Part shown: positions 39,793-49,742 of the stretch, piece by piece
Layout of the letters: each line of letters opens with the position of its first letter
How positions within the stretch are numbered: position 1 is the stretch's first letter
NCBI RefSeq assembly: GCF_018881635.1
Contig: NZ_JACVPY010000002.1
Coordinates: 339,374-403,373 of the forward strand
Source: Polynucleobacter sp. UB-Piko-W3
Lineage (GTDB): Bacteria > Pseudomonadota > Gammaproteobacteria > Burkholderiales > Burkholderiaceae
Length of the DNA: 64,000 nt
Reading direction: 5' to 3'
Notes under the pieces: generated by a model
What the model was told of the DNA's origin: nothing
The model's database searches: none
Seen by the model: the letters and a program-made list of their open reading frames with translations, nothing else
Translations under genes and position numbers: made by a program

Positions 39793-41241
39793 ATGAAAAT
39801 GTTTACTCTGACCTGGCGTGGCAAAGAGTTATTTGAAAATTGGAAGAGAGTGAGTCCAAGGTTCTTACCTTTTGCCGATATCGCCACCAAAGAGTTGCCA
39901 TTAAGTCGTCTTTTAAGACTGTCACTATTTCAGGTCTCTGTTGGTATGGCAATGGTGATGCTGATTGGCACACTCAATCGAGTGATGATTATTGAGTTGC
40001 ACGTGAGCGCCGCTTTAGTATCGATTATGGTTGCCTTGCCGCTACTGTTCGCACCTTTTAGAGCATTGGTTGGATTTAAGAGCGATAGTCATAAGTCCTT
40101 TTTGGGATGGCGCAGAGTTCCCTATATCTGGATTGGCTCTTGGTTGCAATTTGGCGGTTTTGCAATCATGCCTTTTGCACTCATTCTTTTATCTGGTGAT
40201 ACCACCTGGCCTGCTTGGTTTGCGCAAGGAGCAACTGGACTTGCCTTCTTATTGGTCGGCGCTGGTATGCAGACTACCCAAACTGCTGGTCTCGCTTTAG
40301 CATCAGATCTGGCACAGCCAGAGGCTAGACCAAGAGTGGTCGCGCTCATGTACATGATGTTATTGGTTGGCATGGCAGTCAGTAGTGCCATCTTTGGTTA
40401 TTTGCTGATTGATATCACCCCCATTCTGTTGATACGAGTAGTGCAGGGTGTTGCAGCAACCACTTTAGTACTCAACCTCATTGCTGCCTGGAAACAAGAA
40501 GCTCGCCAACCGCATTTAACAGCGCACTCCATTCCAACACCAAGCTTTAAAGAAACTTGGACTACTTTTTCGCAGCAGGGCAAAGTGATGCGTTTCCTGG
40601 TGGCCTTAGGCTTAGGTACTGCTGCATTTAGCATGCAAGATATTATTTTGGAGCCTTACGGTGCTGAAGTGCTCGGCCTATCAGTCAGCGCTACGACAGT
40701 GTTAACCAGTCTTACTTCCTTGGGCGCGCTACTGGCATTTGGGGTGGCTGCGCGATATTTAAATCGCTCCATTGATCCATATCGTCTTGCCTCCATCGGT
40801 GCATTGTTTGGCATTCTGGCATTTAGCTGCGTGATTTTTTCTGAACCACTACTGTCGCCCATGCTATTTCGTTGCGGCGCATTTTTGATTGGCTTTGGCG
40901 GCGGATTATTTTCTGTCAGCACTCTCACTGCCGCAATGAGCTTTGAGTCAGGCGGCATGAATGGTTTAGTCCTTGGTGCTTGGGGCGCGGTGCATGCTAC
41001 CGCCTCTGGTCTTGCGATTGCGGCTGGTGGTGTCATACGCGATGTCATTTCTACGTTGGCGACCAGTGGTCTTTTAGGCGAGGGCCTTATTTCCACTGCT
41101 ACAGGCTACAGTTTTGTGTATCACATTGAATTTTATTTACTGTTTGCTACATTGATTGCCATCGGACCTTTAGTGGTGATGAATAAGCATGCCGTAATGA
41201 ATGCTTCAAAGAAGTTTGGTTTAGATGAATTACCAAGTTAA
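39793..41241 (+). CDS. lhaA: LhaA, LH1 assembly protein (PucC/BCH2 family)
   Basis: A 482-aa MFS-like membrane protein with about twelve spans. Family blocks are LPLSRLLRLSLFQVSVGMAMV, GTLNRVMIIEL, GWRRVPYIWIGSW and DIILEPYGAEVLGLSV. Position directly before puhA is the classical place of lhaA, which aids LH1 assembly and may deliver bacteriochlorophyll. It is one of three relatives in the window (also 45986 and 52759). Confidence 0.92.
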   Translation: MKMFTLTWRGKELFENWKRVSPRFLPFADIATKELPLSRLLRLSLFQVSVGMAMVMLIGTLNRVMIIELHVSAALVSIMVALPLLFAPFRALVGFKSDSHKSFLGWRRVPYIWIGSWLQFGGFAIMPFALILLSGDTTWPAWFAQGATGLAFLLVGAGMQTTQTAGLALASDLAQPEARPRVVALMYMMLLVGMAVSSAIFGYLLIDITPILLIRVVQGVAATTLVLNLIAAWKQEARQPHLTAHSIPTPSFKETWTTFSQQGKVMRFLVALGLGTAAFSMQDIILEPYGAEVLGLSVSATTVLTSLTSLGALLAFGVAARYLNRSIDPYRLASIGALFGILAFSCVIFSEPLLSPMLFRCGAFLIGFGGGLFSVSTLTAAMSFESGGMNGLVLGAWGAVHATASGLAIAAGGVIRDVISTLATSGLLGEGLISTATGYSFVYHIEFYLLFATLIAIGPLVVMNKHAVMNASKKFGLDELPS

Positions 41242-41297
41242 GTAGTGGCAAAGTATGTTTTATCTCAATAAGCATTATTGTTAAAAGGGAGAGCAAG

Positions 41298-42068
41298 ATG
41301 GCAACCGGAGCAATTACAGAGTATGTAGATGTTGCACAATTGGTGCTGTATGCATTTTGGGTATTTTTTGCGGCCCTCGTCTATTACCTTACTATCGAAA
41401 GTAAGCGTGAAGGCTTTCCACTAGAGTATGACGTTCGTGGCGAGAACAGGCGAGCGGCGGGAATTGCTGGCATGCCGGCACCGAAGACTTTCCATACTGA
41501 GTACTGGGGAGATGTGACTGTGCCTAAAGATGAGCCTCTTGAAAAAGTAGCTGCCCGGCCATCAAGCTACTTAAATGGAGCGCCATTAGTTCCAACAGGC
41601 AATCCTATGCTCGATGGAGTGGGGCCAGGCGCCTTTACGAATCGCGCAGATATTCCTGATATGACATCGGAAGGTCAAAAGCGCATTCTGCCAGGGCGTT
41701 TGCTAGGTCAATTTACTGTTGCCAAGCAAGACAAAACTCCTGTTGGCATGCAAGTGATTGGCGATGATGGTGTTGTAGCTGGCACCGTGAAAGAGCTCTG
41801 GATTGACCAGGCTGAAGTCGTGATTCGTTATTTTGAAATTGAAACCTTGCCAGAGTTTGGTGGCAAAAGAGTATTACTGCCAATCAATTTTTCTAGAATT
41901 GGCAGAGACTCTATCAAGGTGGAATCGATTCTTGGCAATCAGTTTGCTTTGGTACCAGGCTTAAAGAGCCAGGATCAAATCACCCTGTTAGAAGAAGAGA
42001 AGATCATGGCTTATTACGGTGGCGGCACTCTGTATGCAACCCCTGAGCGTCAAGAGCCACTCATTTAA
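41298..42068 (+). CDS. puhA: Photosynthetic reaction centre H subunit
   Basis: A 256-aa RC subunit with one N-terminal span (LVLYAFWVFFAALVYYLTI) and a cytoplasmic PRC-barrel domain (GMQVIGDDGVVAGTVKELWID). It stabilises PufLM and the proton path to QB. AGGGAGAGCAAG precedes the ATG. puhB and puhC follow. Confidence 0.96.
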   Translation: MATGAITEYVDVAQLVLYAFWVFFAALVYYLTIESKREGFPLEYDVRGENRRAAGIAGMPAPKTFHTEYWGDVTVPKDEPLEKVAARPSSYLNGAPLVPTGNPMLDGVGPGAFTNRADIPDMTSEGQKRILPGRLLGQFTVAKQDKTPVGMQVIGDDGVVAGTVKELWIDQAEVVIRYFEIETLPEFGGKRVLLPINFSRIGRDSIKVESILGNQFALVPGLKSQDQITLLEEEKIMAYYGGGTLYATPERQEPLI

Positions 42069-42087
42069 TGAATAAAGGTAATTATTT

Positions 42088-42747
42088 GTGAATCAAAAAC
42101 CATACGAATCAGCAGAGCATGAGTTCGAGGCAGCCTTAGGGTTGCCCGAACCATTACCTGCTGGCGAAACGATTCTTTGGCAGGGCGCTCCGAGTTGGAC
42201 TGCCATGGCTAAACATGTATTTCGTCTGCAATGGCTCGCAGTGTATTTTGCAGTGATTGTGGTTTTGCAAGTCTTTTCAGTAGCAGGCAGTGAAGGTGGG
42301 CTAGCTGCAGGTTGGAGTAGTGTTGCACTCGCTGTTTTTTTAGCGCTGATCGGCTTATTGTTCACTGGTCTGATGGCTTACTGGTCAGCAACGACCACTA
42401 TGTATACCTTAACGAATCGCCGCATTGTGATGCGGGTAGGCATTGTTCTCACAGTGACTTTTAATCTTCCATACAAGTCACTGAAAAGTGCAGATCTAAA
42501 GTTATATAAAGATGGCACCGGCGATATTCCGATGCAAATTGCCTCTGAAGATAAGATCGCCTACTTTCATCTATGGCCTCACGCACGCCCATGGCGCTTG
42601 GCAAAACCAGAGCCAATGATGCGGTGTATTCCTGAGGCAAAGCAGGTAGCGGCATTGCTTACAGAAGCATGGATGGCTTCTACTGGATTAAGCAATATAG
42701 AAAGACAAGATATCCGACTTGAGCAAACAGGGGCGCAGACTGCATGA
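42088..42747 (+). CDS. puhB: PuhB, photosynthetic complex assembly protein
   Basis: A 219-aa membrane protein with two or three spans and the block LPAGETILWQGAPSW near residue 20. LTNRRIVMRVGI and LPYKSLKSADLKL are typical of the PH-like part. It assists RC-LH1 assembly. The start is a GTG at 42088; no ATG fits the conserved N-terminus. It overlaps puhC by 4 bases. Confidence 0.92.
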   Translation: MNQKPYESAEHEFEAALGLPEPLPAGETILWQGAPSWTAMAKHVFRLQWLAVYFAVIVVLQVFSVAGSEGGLAAGWSSVALAVFLALIGLLFTGLMAYWSATTTMYTLTNRRIVMRVGIVLTVTFNLPYKSLKSADLKLYKDGTGDIPMQIASEDKIAYFHLWPHARPWRLAKPEPMMRCIPEAKQVAALLTEAWMASTGLSNIERQDIRLEQTGAQTA

Positions 42748-43208
42748 GCACTCTAGAGAGCAAAGATTTTTTATCGCCAGTTGCGAAGGTGTTGATCGCC
42801 GCTCTGATGAGCATTATTTTATTGCTGGTCTTTATCAATAGTCGCGATCTGAGTAAAGTGCGTGAGCCTGATGCATCGCCAGCACAGGTTTTGCAGCTGC
42901 GTTTTGAGGATCGTCCTGACGGTTCAATCGCCATAATCGATTACAAAACTGGTAAACAAATTGACACTGTGCAAGGCGAGGCAGGTTTTGTCAGGGGCAC
43001 TTTGCGTGGCCTTGCGCAAGAAAGAAAACGCAGAGGCTTAGATAGTGGGCCACCATTTGAGCTAATTTATCGTGCCGATGGTCGCCTTACTTTATCGGAC
43101 ACCGCAACTGGTCGTCTGGTGGATTTAGAGTCATTTGGTCCTACCAATGCAGGAACATTTTTTCGGTTATTTAATGCATCGAATGTAGTGGCAGCAAGTA
43201 AGTCATAA
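42744..43208 (+). CDS. puhC: PuhC, photosynthetic complex assembly protein
   Basis: A 154-aa protein with one N-terminal span ([16 protein letters not shown]) and a periplasmic domain containing [15 protein letters not shown] and [21 protein letters not shown]-like sequence ([19 protein letters not shown]). It follows puhB by overlap and precedes acsF. PuhC supports assembly of the core complex. Confidence 0.92.
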   Translation: MSTLESKDFLSPVAKVLIAALMSIILLLVFINSRDLSKVREPDASPAQVLQLRFEDRPDGSIAIIDYKTGKQIDTVQGEAGFVRGTLRGLAQERKRRGLDSGPPFELIYRADGRLTLSDTATGRLVDLESFGPTNAGTFFRLFNASNVVAASKS

Positions 43209-43227
43209 ATCTTTATTGGAGTTGGAA

Positions 43228-44322
43228 ATGAATTTAGACAGCGCAGAAAGCATGTTGCAAAGCCAGATTCCTGCAAAGGGGTCCATTAATGAGTCTACCA
43301 AGATGGCATTGGAAGACGCGGTATTAAGTCCGCGTTTTTATACGACAAACTTTAAAGAGATGGATCGCATTAGCATTGATTCATTACGCCCAGAGTGGGA
43401 TGCATTGATGGCAGAGTATGAGGGCGACAATAATGCGGATCACTTCCAGCGTCCTGCGGATATGGATAAGAACTATTCCAATCTCCATCCCGCCTTATAT
43501 GATGAGTTCGTTGAATTCTTAATCAGCTCCATTACCTCCGAGTTTTCGGGTTGTATTTTGTATGCTGAGATTAAGCGTAAGGTCACTAATCCCGATATGC
43601 GTAACTTGTTCGGCTACATGGCTAGAGATGAAAGTCGACATGCTGGCTTTATTAACCAGTGGCTCAAGGACTTTAATATTGGTATTGATTTAGGCTTTTT
43701 AGCGAAAGCCAAGAAATACACTTACTTTAAGCCGAAGTTTATTTTTTACGCTACCTATCTTTCTGAGAAGATTGGCTATGCGCGTTACATCACTATTTTC
43801 CGGGAACTTGAAAGTCGCCCTGAAACACGCTTTCATCCGATCTTCTTATGGTTTGAGCGCTGGTGTAATGACGAGTTCCGTCATGGTGAATCTTTTGCAT
43901 TGATCATGCGTGCAAATCCGAAGTTGCTCCAAGGTGTCAATAAGTTATGGATTCGTTTCTTCATTCTCGCGGTATATGCCACGATGTATGTTCGTGACCA
44001 TACTCGGGTTGAGCTTTACAAAGCGATGAGAATTTCTCCAACGGATTACGACAAGAAAGTATTGTTCATCACTAACGAAATTATTAAGCAGGTATTCCCA
44101 ATCTCCGTGAATTTGGATGATCCTCGTTTCTATCAGTATCTTGAAGAGATGAGAGCACTGTTTGAAAAGATGGATGCCTATAAGAAAGAGGGCGGCCTGA
44201 TCAATAAATTGAAGTCTGCTGTTTTGAGTGCCCGCGCTGGTTTAGTGTTCTTAAAGCTTTACTTGATCCCGGTCCAAGACAACACCTTGCCTGCTAACGT
44301 TCGTATGGTTCCTACTTGGTAA
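43228..44322 (+). CDS. acsF: Oxygen-dependent Mg-protoporphyrin IX monomethyl ester cyclase
   Basis: A diiron oxidase that forms the isocyclic ring E using O2; 364 aa. The metal-site sequences are [22 protein letters not shown] and [12 protein letters not shown]. The ATG at 43228 is chosen because TTGGAGTTGG lies just before it. The window shows no bchE, the anaerobic alternative, so bacteriochlorophyll synthesis here depends on oxygen as far as this cluster goes. Confidence 0.95.
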   Translation: MNLDSAESMLQSQIPAKGSINESTKMALEDAVLSPRFYTTNFKEMDRISIDSLRPEWDALMAEYEGDNNADHFQRPADMDKNYSNLHPALYDEFVEFLISSITSEFSGCILYAEIKRKVTNPDMRNLFGYMARDESRHAGFINQWLKDFNIGIDLGFLAKAKKYTYFKPKFIFYATYLSEKIGYARYITIFRELESRPETRFHPIFLWFERWCNDEFRHGESFALIMRANPKLLQGVNKLWIRFFILAVYATMYVRDHTRVELYKAMRISPTDYDKKVLFITNEIIKQVFPISVNLDDPRFYQYLEEMRALFEKMDAYKKEGGLINKLKSAVLSARAGLVFLKLYLIPVQDNTLPANVRMVPTW

Positions 44323-44326
44323 TGTC

Positions 44327-45079
44327 ATGAGCATTGTTTGGCCTATCCTCTACGCGATTTTTATATGGTGGTTTAGCACTGGGATCATTCTTTTGCTCAA
44401 CCAGCGTAATCCTTCGACCTATAAAAATACCTTTTGGGTAAGTGGCATGGTTTTGGCTTTAGCGTTAGTCGGATTAAAAACGAGCGCTAATTTAAGTACG
44501 GTAGCCGGTGCTTATTGTGGCTTTACCTGTGCCATTTTGGTTTGGGGCTGGCAAGAAATTGGTTTTTTATTTGGTTATGTGACTGGTCCTCGTCGAGAGC
44601 CTTGCCCAGAAGATTGTCGGGGCTTGCAGAAGATGTACTATGCATTCCAGACGATTCAGCATCATGAGATTGCTTTAGTTGTATTAGCATTGGCAGTGAC
44701 GGTAATGACTTGGGGCGGCTCAAACCAAACAGGCTTTTGGACTTTTATCATTCTTTGGTTGATGCGTCAGAGTGCTAAGCTCAACGTTTTCTTGGGCGTT
44801 GCAAATCTCAATGAACGTTTTTTGCCAAATCACCTGAAGTACATCTTTACCTATTTCACTTGTAAGCCAATGAATCCTTTGCTCCCGCTATCGGTCATTG
44901 GGGGCGTTCTCTGCGCAGTTCCTTTGTGGTTATCCGCAGTGCATCCTAGTTCAAGTGACTTTCAGGTTGCTTCAATGTCATTGACTGGCGCTATTTTGTC
45001 GCTAGCAGTCTTAGAGCATATTTTGATGGTGGTGCCTTTCTCAAGTGAGCGCCTTTGGAAGTGGGGTATGCGATCATAA
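44327..45079 (+). CDS. puhE: PuhE, photosynthetic complex assembly protein
   Basis: A 250-aa integral membrane protein with about seven spans (DUF3623-type), marked by WGWQEIGFLFGYVTGPRREPCP and LWLMRQSAKLNVFLGVANLNERFLP. In Rhodobacter the homologue is needed for normal RC-LH1 levels. It follows acsF by 4 bases and overlaps the bchG start. Confidence 0.9.
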   Translation: MSIVWPILYAIFIWWFSTGIILLLNQRNPSTYKNTFWVSGMVLALALVGLKTSANLSTVAGAYCGFTCAILVWGWQEIGFLFGYVTGPRREPCPEDCRGLQKMYYAFQTIQHHEIALVVLALAVTVMTWGGSNQTGFWTFIILWLMRQSAKLNVFLGVANLNERFLPNHLKYIFTYFTCKPMNPLLPLSVIGGVLCAVPLWLSAVHPSSSDFQVASMSLTGAILSLAVLEHILMVVPFSSERLWKWGMRS

Positions 45080-45978
45080 GTACACTCACAGTGCGCCGTT
45101 TCCCCGCGCCATCCGCTATTCTAGAATTACTTAAACCCATTACTTGGTTTCCTCCAATGTGGGCTTTTGCCTGCGGTGTGATTGCTACTGGTGTTTCCTT
45201 TGAGGGGCGCTGGCACTTATTAGTTGCTGGTGTGATTCTTGCAGGCCCGATGGTGTGTGCTGCAAGTCAGGCAGTCAATGATTGGTTTGATCGTGAGGTG
45301 GATGCCATTAATGAGCCACACCGTCCGATTCCATCGGGCCGGATGCCAGGTACTTGGGGTCTTTATGTTGCTTTTATTTGGACTATCCTCTCACTCTTAT
45401 TAGGCTGGCTGATTAGTCCCTGGGCATTTGCAGCGACTTTATTAGGTCTCTTATTAGCTTGGCTTTACAGCATGCCGCCACTCCGCTTTAAACAAAACGG
45501 CTGGTACGGTAATGCTGCTTGCGGAATTTCTTATGAGGGATTGGCCTGGTTTACAGGCTCAGCAGTGATGATGGGTGATTTGCTTCCTTCTACTCCATCA
45601 ATTCTTCTAGCGGTTCTCTATAGTATTGGTGCACACGGCATCATGACATTAAATGATTTCAAAGCAATTGAAGGTGACCGTCAAATGGGCGTGCTTTCTT
45701 TGCCAGTTCAACTTGGTATCGCAGGTGCAGCCGAGAATGCGTGCTTGATGATGTTAGCGCCACAATTTGGCGTTGTTGGACTCTTAATGATCTGGGGTGC
45801 TTATTGGCAGGCATTCGTGATCCTGCTACTCATCGCGGGTCAAATTAAGATGATGCATTATTTTTTACAGGACCCAGTTAAGCGCGCATTGTTCTTAAGT
45901 GGCTTTGGGGTGCCATTGTTTGTTGCAGGAATGATGGTCAGTGCATTTGCAGTGGCAGGACGTTTCTCGGTAAATTAA
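45055..45978 (+). CDS. bchG: Bacteriochlorophyll synthase
   Basis: UbiA-family prenyltransferase that attaches the C20 tail to bacteriochlorophyllide. It has the diphosphate-binding motif NDWFDREVDAINEPHRPIPSG in one early loop (in part) and LNDFKAIEGDRQMG in a later loop, with about eight spans; up to 307 aa. No ATG suits the N-terminus: TTG (45055), GTG (45061) and GTG (45091) are the candidates, all overlapping or abutting puhE. I give the longest; the true start may be any of these. Confidence 0.92.
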   Translation: MEVGYAIISTLTVRRFPAPSAILELLKPITWFPPMWAFACGVIATGVSFEGRWHLLVAGVILAGPMVCAASQAVNDWFDREVDAINEPHRPIPSGRMPGTWGLYVAFIWTILSLLLGWLISPWAFAATLLGLLLAWLYSMPPLRFKQNGWYGNAACGISYEGLAWFTGSAVMMGDLLPSTPSILLAVLYSIGAHGIMTLNDFKAIEGDRQMGVLSLPVQLGIAGAAENACLMMLAPQFGVVGLLMIWGAYWQAFVILLLIAGQIKMMHYFLQDPVKRALFLSGFGVPLFVAGMMVSAFAVAGRFSVN

Positions 45979-45985
45979 TTGAACT

Positions 45986-47338
45986 ATGAACGCTCCTGAA
46001 ACCACCTATCTCACTTGGCCCCAAATCGCCAGACTAGGTTTAGTCCAAGCATCTTTGGGATCGATTGTGGTGTTAACGACCTCACTCTTAAATCGTGTGA
46101 TGGTCATTGAGCTAGCCTTGCCAGCAATCCTGCCCGGCGCATTGGTGGCATTACATTACTTTATTCAGTTAATACGCCCACGAATGGGTTTTGGTTCCGA
46201 TCAAACGCGTAGAGCAAGCCCATGGATTCGTGGGGGAATATTGGTATTGGCTAGTGGCGGCGTATTGGCTGCTACCTCCACAATCCTCTTAAGTAACTCC
46301 GTTGTTTTGGGTATTGCATTAGCAACCGTTGCCTTCTTAATGATCGGCATTGGCGTGAGCTCTAGTGGCACTGCATTGCTGGTGCTTCTGGCAAAACGAG
46401 TAGAGCCAAAAAAGAAGGCAGCAGCAGCTACTTGCGTTTGGTTGATGATGATTTTTGGTTTTGCTTTTACAGCCAGCGTTAGCGGAAAGTTCCTCACACC
46501 ATTTTCATTTGAGCGTCTGCTCATGGTTTCATCTACGGTATCGGTGATTGCAGTGGTAGTGACGTTCTTGGCGATCTGGGGCATGGAGTCGCCTGTTGCT
46601 AAGCCTGGGCAGTTAACGCCTAACGTAGATGCGGCCGAGTCAGATAGTCCAAGTAAAGCCAGTTTTCGTGAAGCCTTTGCTGAGGTCTGGAAAGAAAGTA
46701 GAGTGCGTTCGTTTACCTGGTTTGTCTTTGTGTCGATGTTGGCTTATAGCTCACAAGATTTGATCTTAGAGCCTTTTGCAGCAGTTGCATTTGGTTTCAC
46801 ACCCGCCCAAACAACCACTTTGTCTGGTTTACAAAATGGTGGAGTGCTTGTTGGGATGCTAGCTTTAGCTTTTATCACCAGCAAGGCTAAATCACAGACT
46901 CTGACGACACTGAGCAACTGGACGATTGGTGGCTGTCTGGCCTCGGCCCTTGCGATGCTAGGCCTTGTTTTATCTGGTCCGATTGCTAATGTGGTTTTCT
47001 TTCAGGTGGCCGTTTTCTTATTAGGCATCTTTAATGGCGCATTTTCAATTGCCGCTATCGGCTCGATGATGCAATTTGCCAGCGTCGGTAGTGCACGGCG
47101 TGAGGGTGTTCGTATGGGAATTTGGGGAGCATCGCAAGCAATGGCCTTTGGTTTAGGTGGAATTATTGGAACTGGTTTAAGCGATATTGCGAGGATTGTT
47201 TTGGGTGATCCAGCTTCTGCCTATGCTTTTGTCTTTTTCTTAGAAGGTGTTTTATTTGTTGTGGCTGCGTACTTGTCGTATCAGACTCGTACGCAAAAAC
47301 AAACAAGCAATATGTCGAGTCATTTAGTGGGTGTATAG
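45986..47338 (+). CDS. PucC/BCH2-family membrane protein between bchG and bchP
   Basis: A 450-aa twelve-span protein of the same family as LhaA and PucC (LLNRVMVIEL, DLILEPFAAVAFGF, GIWGASQAMAFGLGG). A gene of this subgroup sits between bchG and bchP in many purple bacteria (orf428 of Rhodobacter) and is thought to help pigment delivery. It is the most divergent of the three relatives here. bchP follows 50 bases after the stop. Confidence 0.88.
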   Translation: MNAPETTYLTWPQIARLGLVQASLGSIVVLTTSLLNRVMVIELALPAILPGALVALHYFIQLIRPRMGFGSDQTRRASPWIRGGILVLASGGVLAATSTILLSNSVVLGIALATVAFLMIGIGVSSSGTALLVLLAKRVEPKKKAAAATCVWLMMIFGFAFTASVSGKFLTPFSFERLLMVSSTVSVIAVVVTFLAIWGMESPVAKPGQLTPNVDAAESDSPSKASFREAFAEVWKESRVRSFTWFVFVSMLAYSSQDLILEPFAAVAFGFTPAQTTTLSGLQNGGVLVGMLALAFITSKAKSQTLTTLSNWTIGGCLASALAMLGLVLSGPIANVVFFQVAVFLLGIFNGAFSIAAIGSMMQFASVGSARREGVRMGIWGASQAMAFGLGGIIGTGLSDIARIVLGDPASAYAFVFFLEGVLFVVAAYLSYQTRTQKQTSNMSSHLVGV

Positions 47339-47388
47339 CAAATCAATCAATTAACTGAAACAATTAACTGAGTATGATGGAGATAAAA

Positions 47389-48591
47389 ATGGGTACCCTA
47401 GAAACTTTTGATGTCGTTGTTGTTGGCGGTGGACCTACAGGAGCTACAGCAGCAAGTGATCTTGCAAAGAAAGGTCGAAAAGTGCTCTTATTAGATCGTA
47501 TGGGCCGAATTAAGCCTTGCGGTGGCGCCATACCTCCACGCCTCATAAAGGATTTTGAAATCCCTGATGAGCTCCTAGTAGCCAAGGCTAATTGCGCCAG
47601 AATGATTGCACCGTCAGATAAGGCGGTAGATATGCACATTGAGGGCGGCTTTGTCGGGATGGTTGATCGCGATAAGTTTGATGAATTTCTGCGTGTCCGG
47701 GCTGCCAATAATGGCGCCGAGAGAAGAACGGGCATCTTTGAGAAAATCACCAGAGATCAAGATGGAGTCTCAGTCATTCACTATCTTGTACGAGGCAAGC
47801 ATGGTGCGTCTGATGAAACCATGTCAGTTCGTGCTAGGGCAGTAATTGGTGCGGATGGGGCTAAATCTGGTGTTGGTCGCCAGGCTATTCCAGGCGCTAA
47901 AGATGTGGAATATGTCTTTGCCTATCATGAGATCGTCAAAGTTCCTGAAAATCCTCCTGCAGGGTTCGACGGCAGCCGTTGCGATGTGTTTTATCAAGGC
48001 GCTTTATCACCAGACTTTTATGGCTGGATTTTTCCGCATGGCACAACGATGAGTATCGGAACAGGTACGGCTGACAAAGGCTTTTCTTTGAGAAGTGCAG
48101 TGGAGACTCTGAAGAAGCAAACTGGCTTAGAGAATGCTGAAATGCTCAGGCATGAAGGTGCACCCCTACCAATGAAGCCATTGAAGAAATGGGATAACGG
48201 TAGAGATGTGATTTTGGCGGGAGATGCTGCTGGTGTGGTGGCGCCTGCTTCCGGTGAAGGAATTTACTACGGCATGTATGGTGGCCGTGTAGCTGCAGAA
48301 GCAGTAGAAGAGCTACTGGTGACTGGTAATGGCAAGGTTTTAGCAAAAGCCCGTAAACACTTTATGAAGGAACACGGTACTGTATTTTTGGTCCTCGGAA
48401 TCATGCAGCGTTTTTGGTACAGCAACGATAAACGTCGCGAGCGCTTTGTCAAAATGTGTGAAGATAAAGACGTTCAGCGCTTAACATTTGAATCGTATAT
48501 GAATAAGAAACTCGTTCGCCGTGACCCTATGGCGCACTTCAAGATTTTCTTAAAAGATACAGCCCATTTATTAGGTTTTGCAAAAGTCTAA
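47389..48591 (+). CDS. bchP: Geranylgeranyl reductase
   Basis: A 400-aa flavoprotein that reduces the geranylgeranyl tail to phytyl. The FAD motif VVVVGGGPTGATAASDLAKK is at the N-terminus, followed by CGGAIPPRLIKDF and later AGDAAGVVAPASGEGIYYGM. The ATG at 47389 is chosen because GGAG lies 5 bases before it; an ATG five codons earlier is less likely. Confidence 0.94.
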   Translation: MGTLETFDVVVVGGGPTGATAASDLAKKGRKVLLLDRMGRIKPCGGAIPPRLIKDFEIPDELLVAKANCARMIAPSDKAVDMHIEGGFVGMVDRDKFDEFLRVRAANNGAERRTGIFEKITRDQDGVSVIHYLVRGKHGASDETMSVRARAVIGADGAKSGVGRQAIPGAKDVEYVFAYHEIVKVPENPPAGFDGSRCDVFYQGALSPDFYGWIFPHGTTMSIGTGTADKGFSLRSAVETLKKQTGLENAEMLRHEGAPLPMKPLKKWDNGRDVILAGDAAGVVAPASGEGIYYGMYGGRVAAEAVEELLVTGNGKVLAKARKHFMKEHGTVFLVLGIMQRFWYSNDKRRERFVKMCEDKDVQRLTFESYMNKKLVRRDPMAHFKIFLKDTAHLLGFAKV

Positions 48592-48660
48592 GCAGTGGAT
48601 GTAGTAATTTAGCAGCAGTTCTTTTTGAATTAGCTTTAACTACTGAAGGGAAGTGGAATC

Positions 48661-48783
48661 ATGAGAGATAACAGCGCAACAACATTGAAGAACAAAACTG
48701 GCAAGATGTACCTGATTGGGATCGTTGCATTTTCAGGTTTGCTTATCGGAATTACCTTTATTAAATTCCTGTTTTCAGTTTAG
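48661..48783 (+). CDS. Small single-span membrane protein after bchP, 40 aa
   Basis: A 40-codon orf with GAAGGGAAG upstream. It has a polar basic N-terminus (MRDNSATTLKNKTGKM) and one span (YLIGIVAFSGLLIGITFIKFLFSV) running to the last residue. Size and topology resemble accessory chains of photosynthetic complexes, but I recognise no family. It ends in a 4-base overlap with the stop of the convergent lipocalin gene. Confidence 0.6.
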   Translation: MRDNSATTLKNKTGKMYLIGIVAFSGLLIGITFIKFLFSV

Positions 48784-49352
48784 TTTTGGGGTGTCAGGCT
48801 CAGCTGCTCAAGGCTGAAGCCATTGTCGTTTACTAGGCGCCCTAGAAGCGCTTGATACTTGCTGGAATCGACTTTCTTGGTGCGAGAAAGTATCCAGAGA
48901 TATTTTCTACCGGGATCGCTTACCGCGGCTAGTTGATATTCGGGATCGATATCGATTACCCAATAATCACCCCAGACCATCGGCAGAAAAGCCAACCAAG
49001 CTGGTGCAAACCGAACCTCTAGGATGGGGGATGTGGAGTGACCAATTTGCCTTGCGGTACCAATCGCCTCACCTTTTTCTCCGCCCTCAAATGTGCAGCG
49101 ATTAGTCACACTCACATTGCCATCTTCTTTGATCTTGTAGGTGGCATTGGTATCGGCGATACATTTTCTTTGAAACCAATTTGGAAACTTGGCAATCTCA
49201 TACCAAGTTCCCTGATAGCGGGCAACATCCAATGAGGTAATCGTTTTAATGGGGGCTACTACCTTTTGTTCTGCTTGAGCTGATTGAGCCATGGCCCAAT
49301 TGAGTGAGCAACAGAAAACAAGTAAGCCAATGATGTAGTGATTTTTTCTCAT
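48780..49352 (-). CDS. Lipocalin family protein
   Basis: A 190-aa secreted or periplasmic lipocalin. It has a signal peptide (residues 1-22, ending AMAQS), the lipocalin motif YQGTWYEIAKFPNWFQRKC, VTNRCTFEGGE, and the late LWILSRTKK. Bacterial lipocalins (Blc type) bind hydrophobic ligands and often sit in membranes after stress; here no lipobox Cys is evident. Its place next to photosynthesis genes may reflect a lipid- or carotenoid-related role, which is speculation. Confidence 0.85.
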   Translation of the reverse strand: MRKNHYIIGLLVFCCSLNWAMAQSAQAEQKVVAPIKTITSLDVARYQGTWYEIAKFPNWFQRKCIADTNATYKIKEDGNVSVTNRCTFEGGEKGEAIGTARQIGHSTSPILEVRFAPAWLAFLPMVWGDYWVIDIDPEYQLAAVSDPGRKYLWILSRTKKVDSSKYQALLGRLVNDNGFSLEQLSLTPQN

Positions 49353-49362
49353 GATGTATGCC

Positions 49363-49719
49363 CTATGATTTTTTTAATTCTGCCACACAAGTAGTGACTT
49401 GTTCATTACCACTTTTGAGCTGAGTCAACTCATTGCCCATCTTATTGATTTTGAGCTGCCCAATTTGCGGATCAAAGCGCATGATGATTTGATAAAAATC
49501 TTTTACTTCTAGCAGGTTCACCTTAATCTCTTTGCTTTCATGGAGTAGGTTTGCATCAAGGGAGCCCTTGGCAATCAATATCTGAGCGGTGCTGCCATTG
49601 AGAGAGCATGACAATATTTTGCTTTGGTTATCAATCGCTTCTATTGTTGGTCCCTGAGCATCACATCCGCACAAAACCAGTGTTAACACAGCACTGATGA
49701 GAGCTGCTTTAGCGTTCAT
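49363..49719 (-). CDS. Small putative lipoprotein, 118 aa
   Basis: The N-terminus KAALISAVLTLVLCGCDAQG is a lipoprotein signal with the lipobox Cys near residue 19. The remainder is a small soluble domain with no recognised family. The start at the ATG at 49719 is chosen because it places the signal at the N-terminus; the frame is open further upstream. It lies between the lipocalin and NnrU genes. Confidence 0.65.
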   Translation of the reverse strand: MNAKAALISAVLTLVLCGCDAQGPTIEAIDNQSKILSCSLNGSTAQILIAKGSLDANLLHESKEIKVNLLEVKDFYQIIMRFDPQIGQLKINKMGNELTQLKSGNEQVTTCVAELKKS

Positions 49720-49742
49720 GCTGGATGATTTCGCAAGAGCTC

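Noticed and set aside
40656-41096. 146-codon open frame on the minus strand within lhaA
   Set aside because: Antisense shadow of a strongly conserved membrane protein; product is Pro/Ala/Arg-rich and unlike any family.
46201-46584. 127-codon minus-strand frame within the PucC-like gene
   Set aside because: Antisense to a real gene and lacking a start signal.
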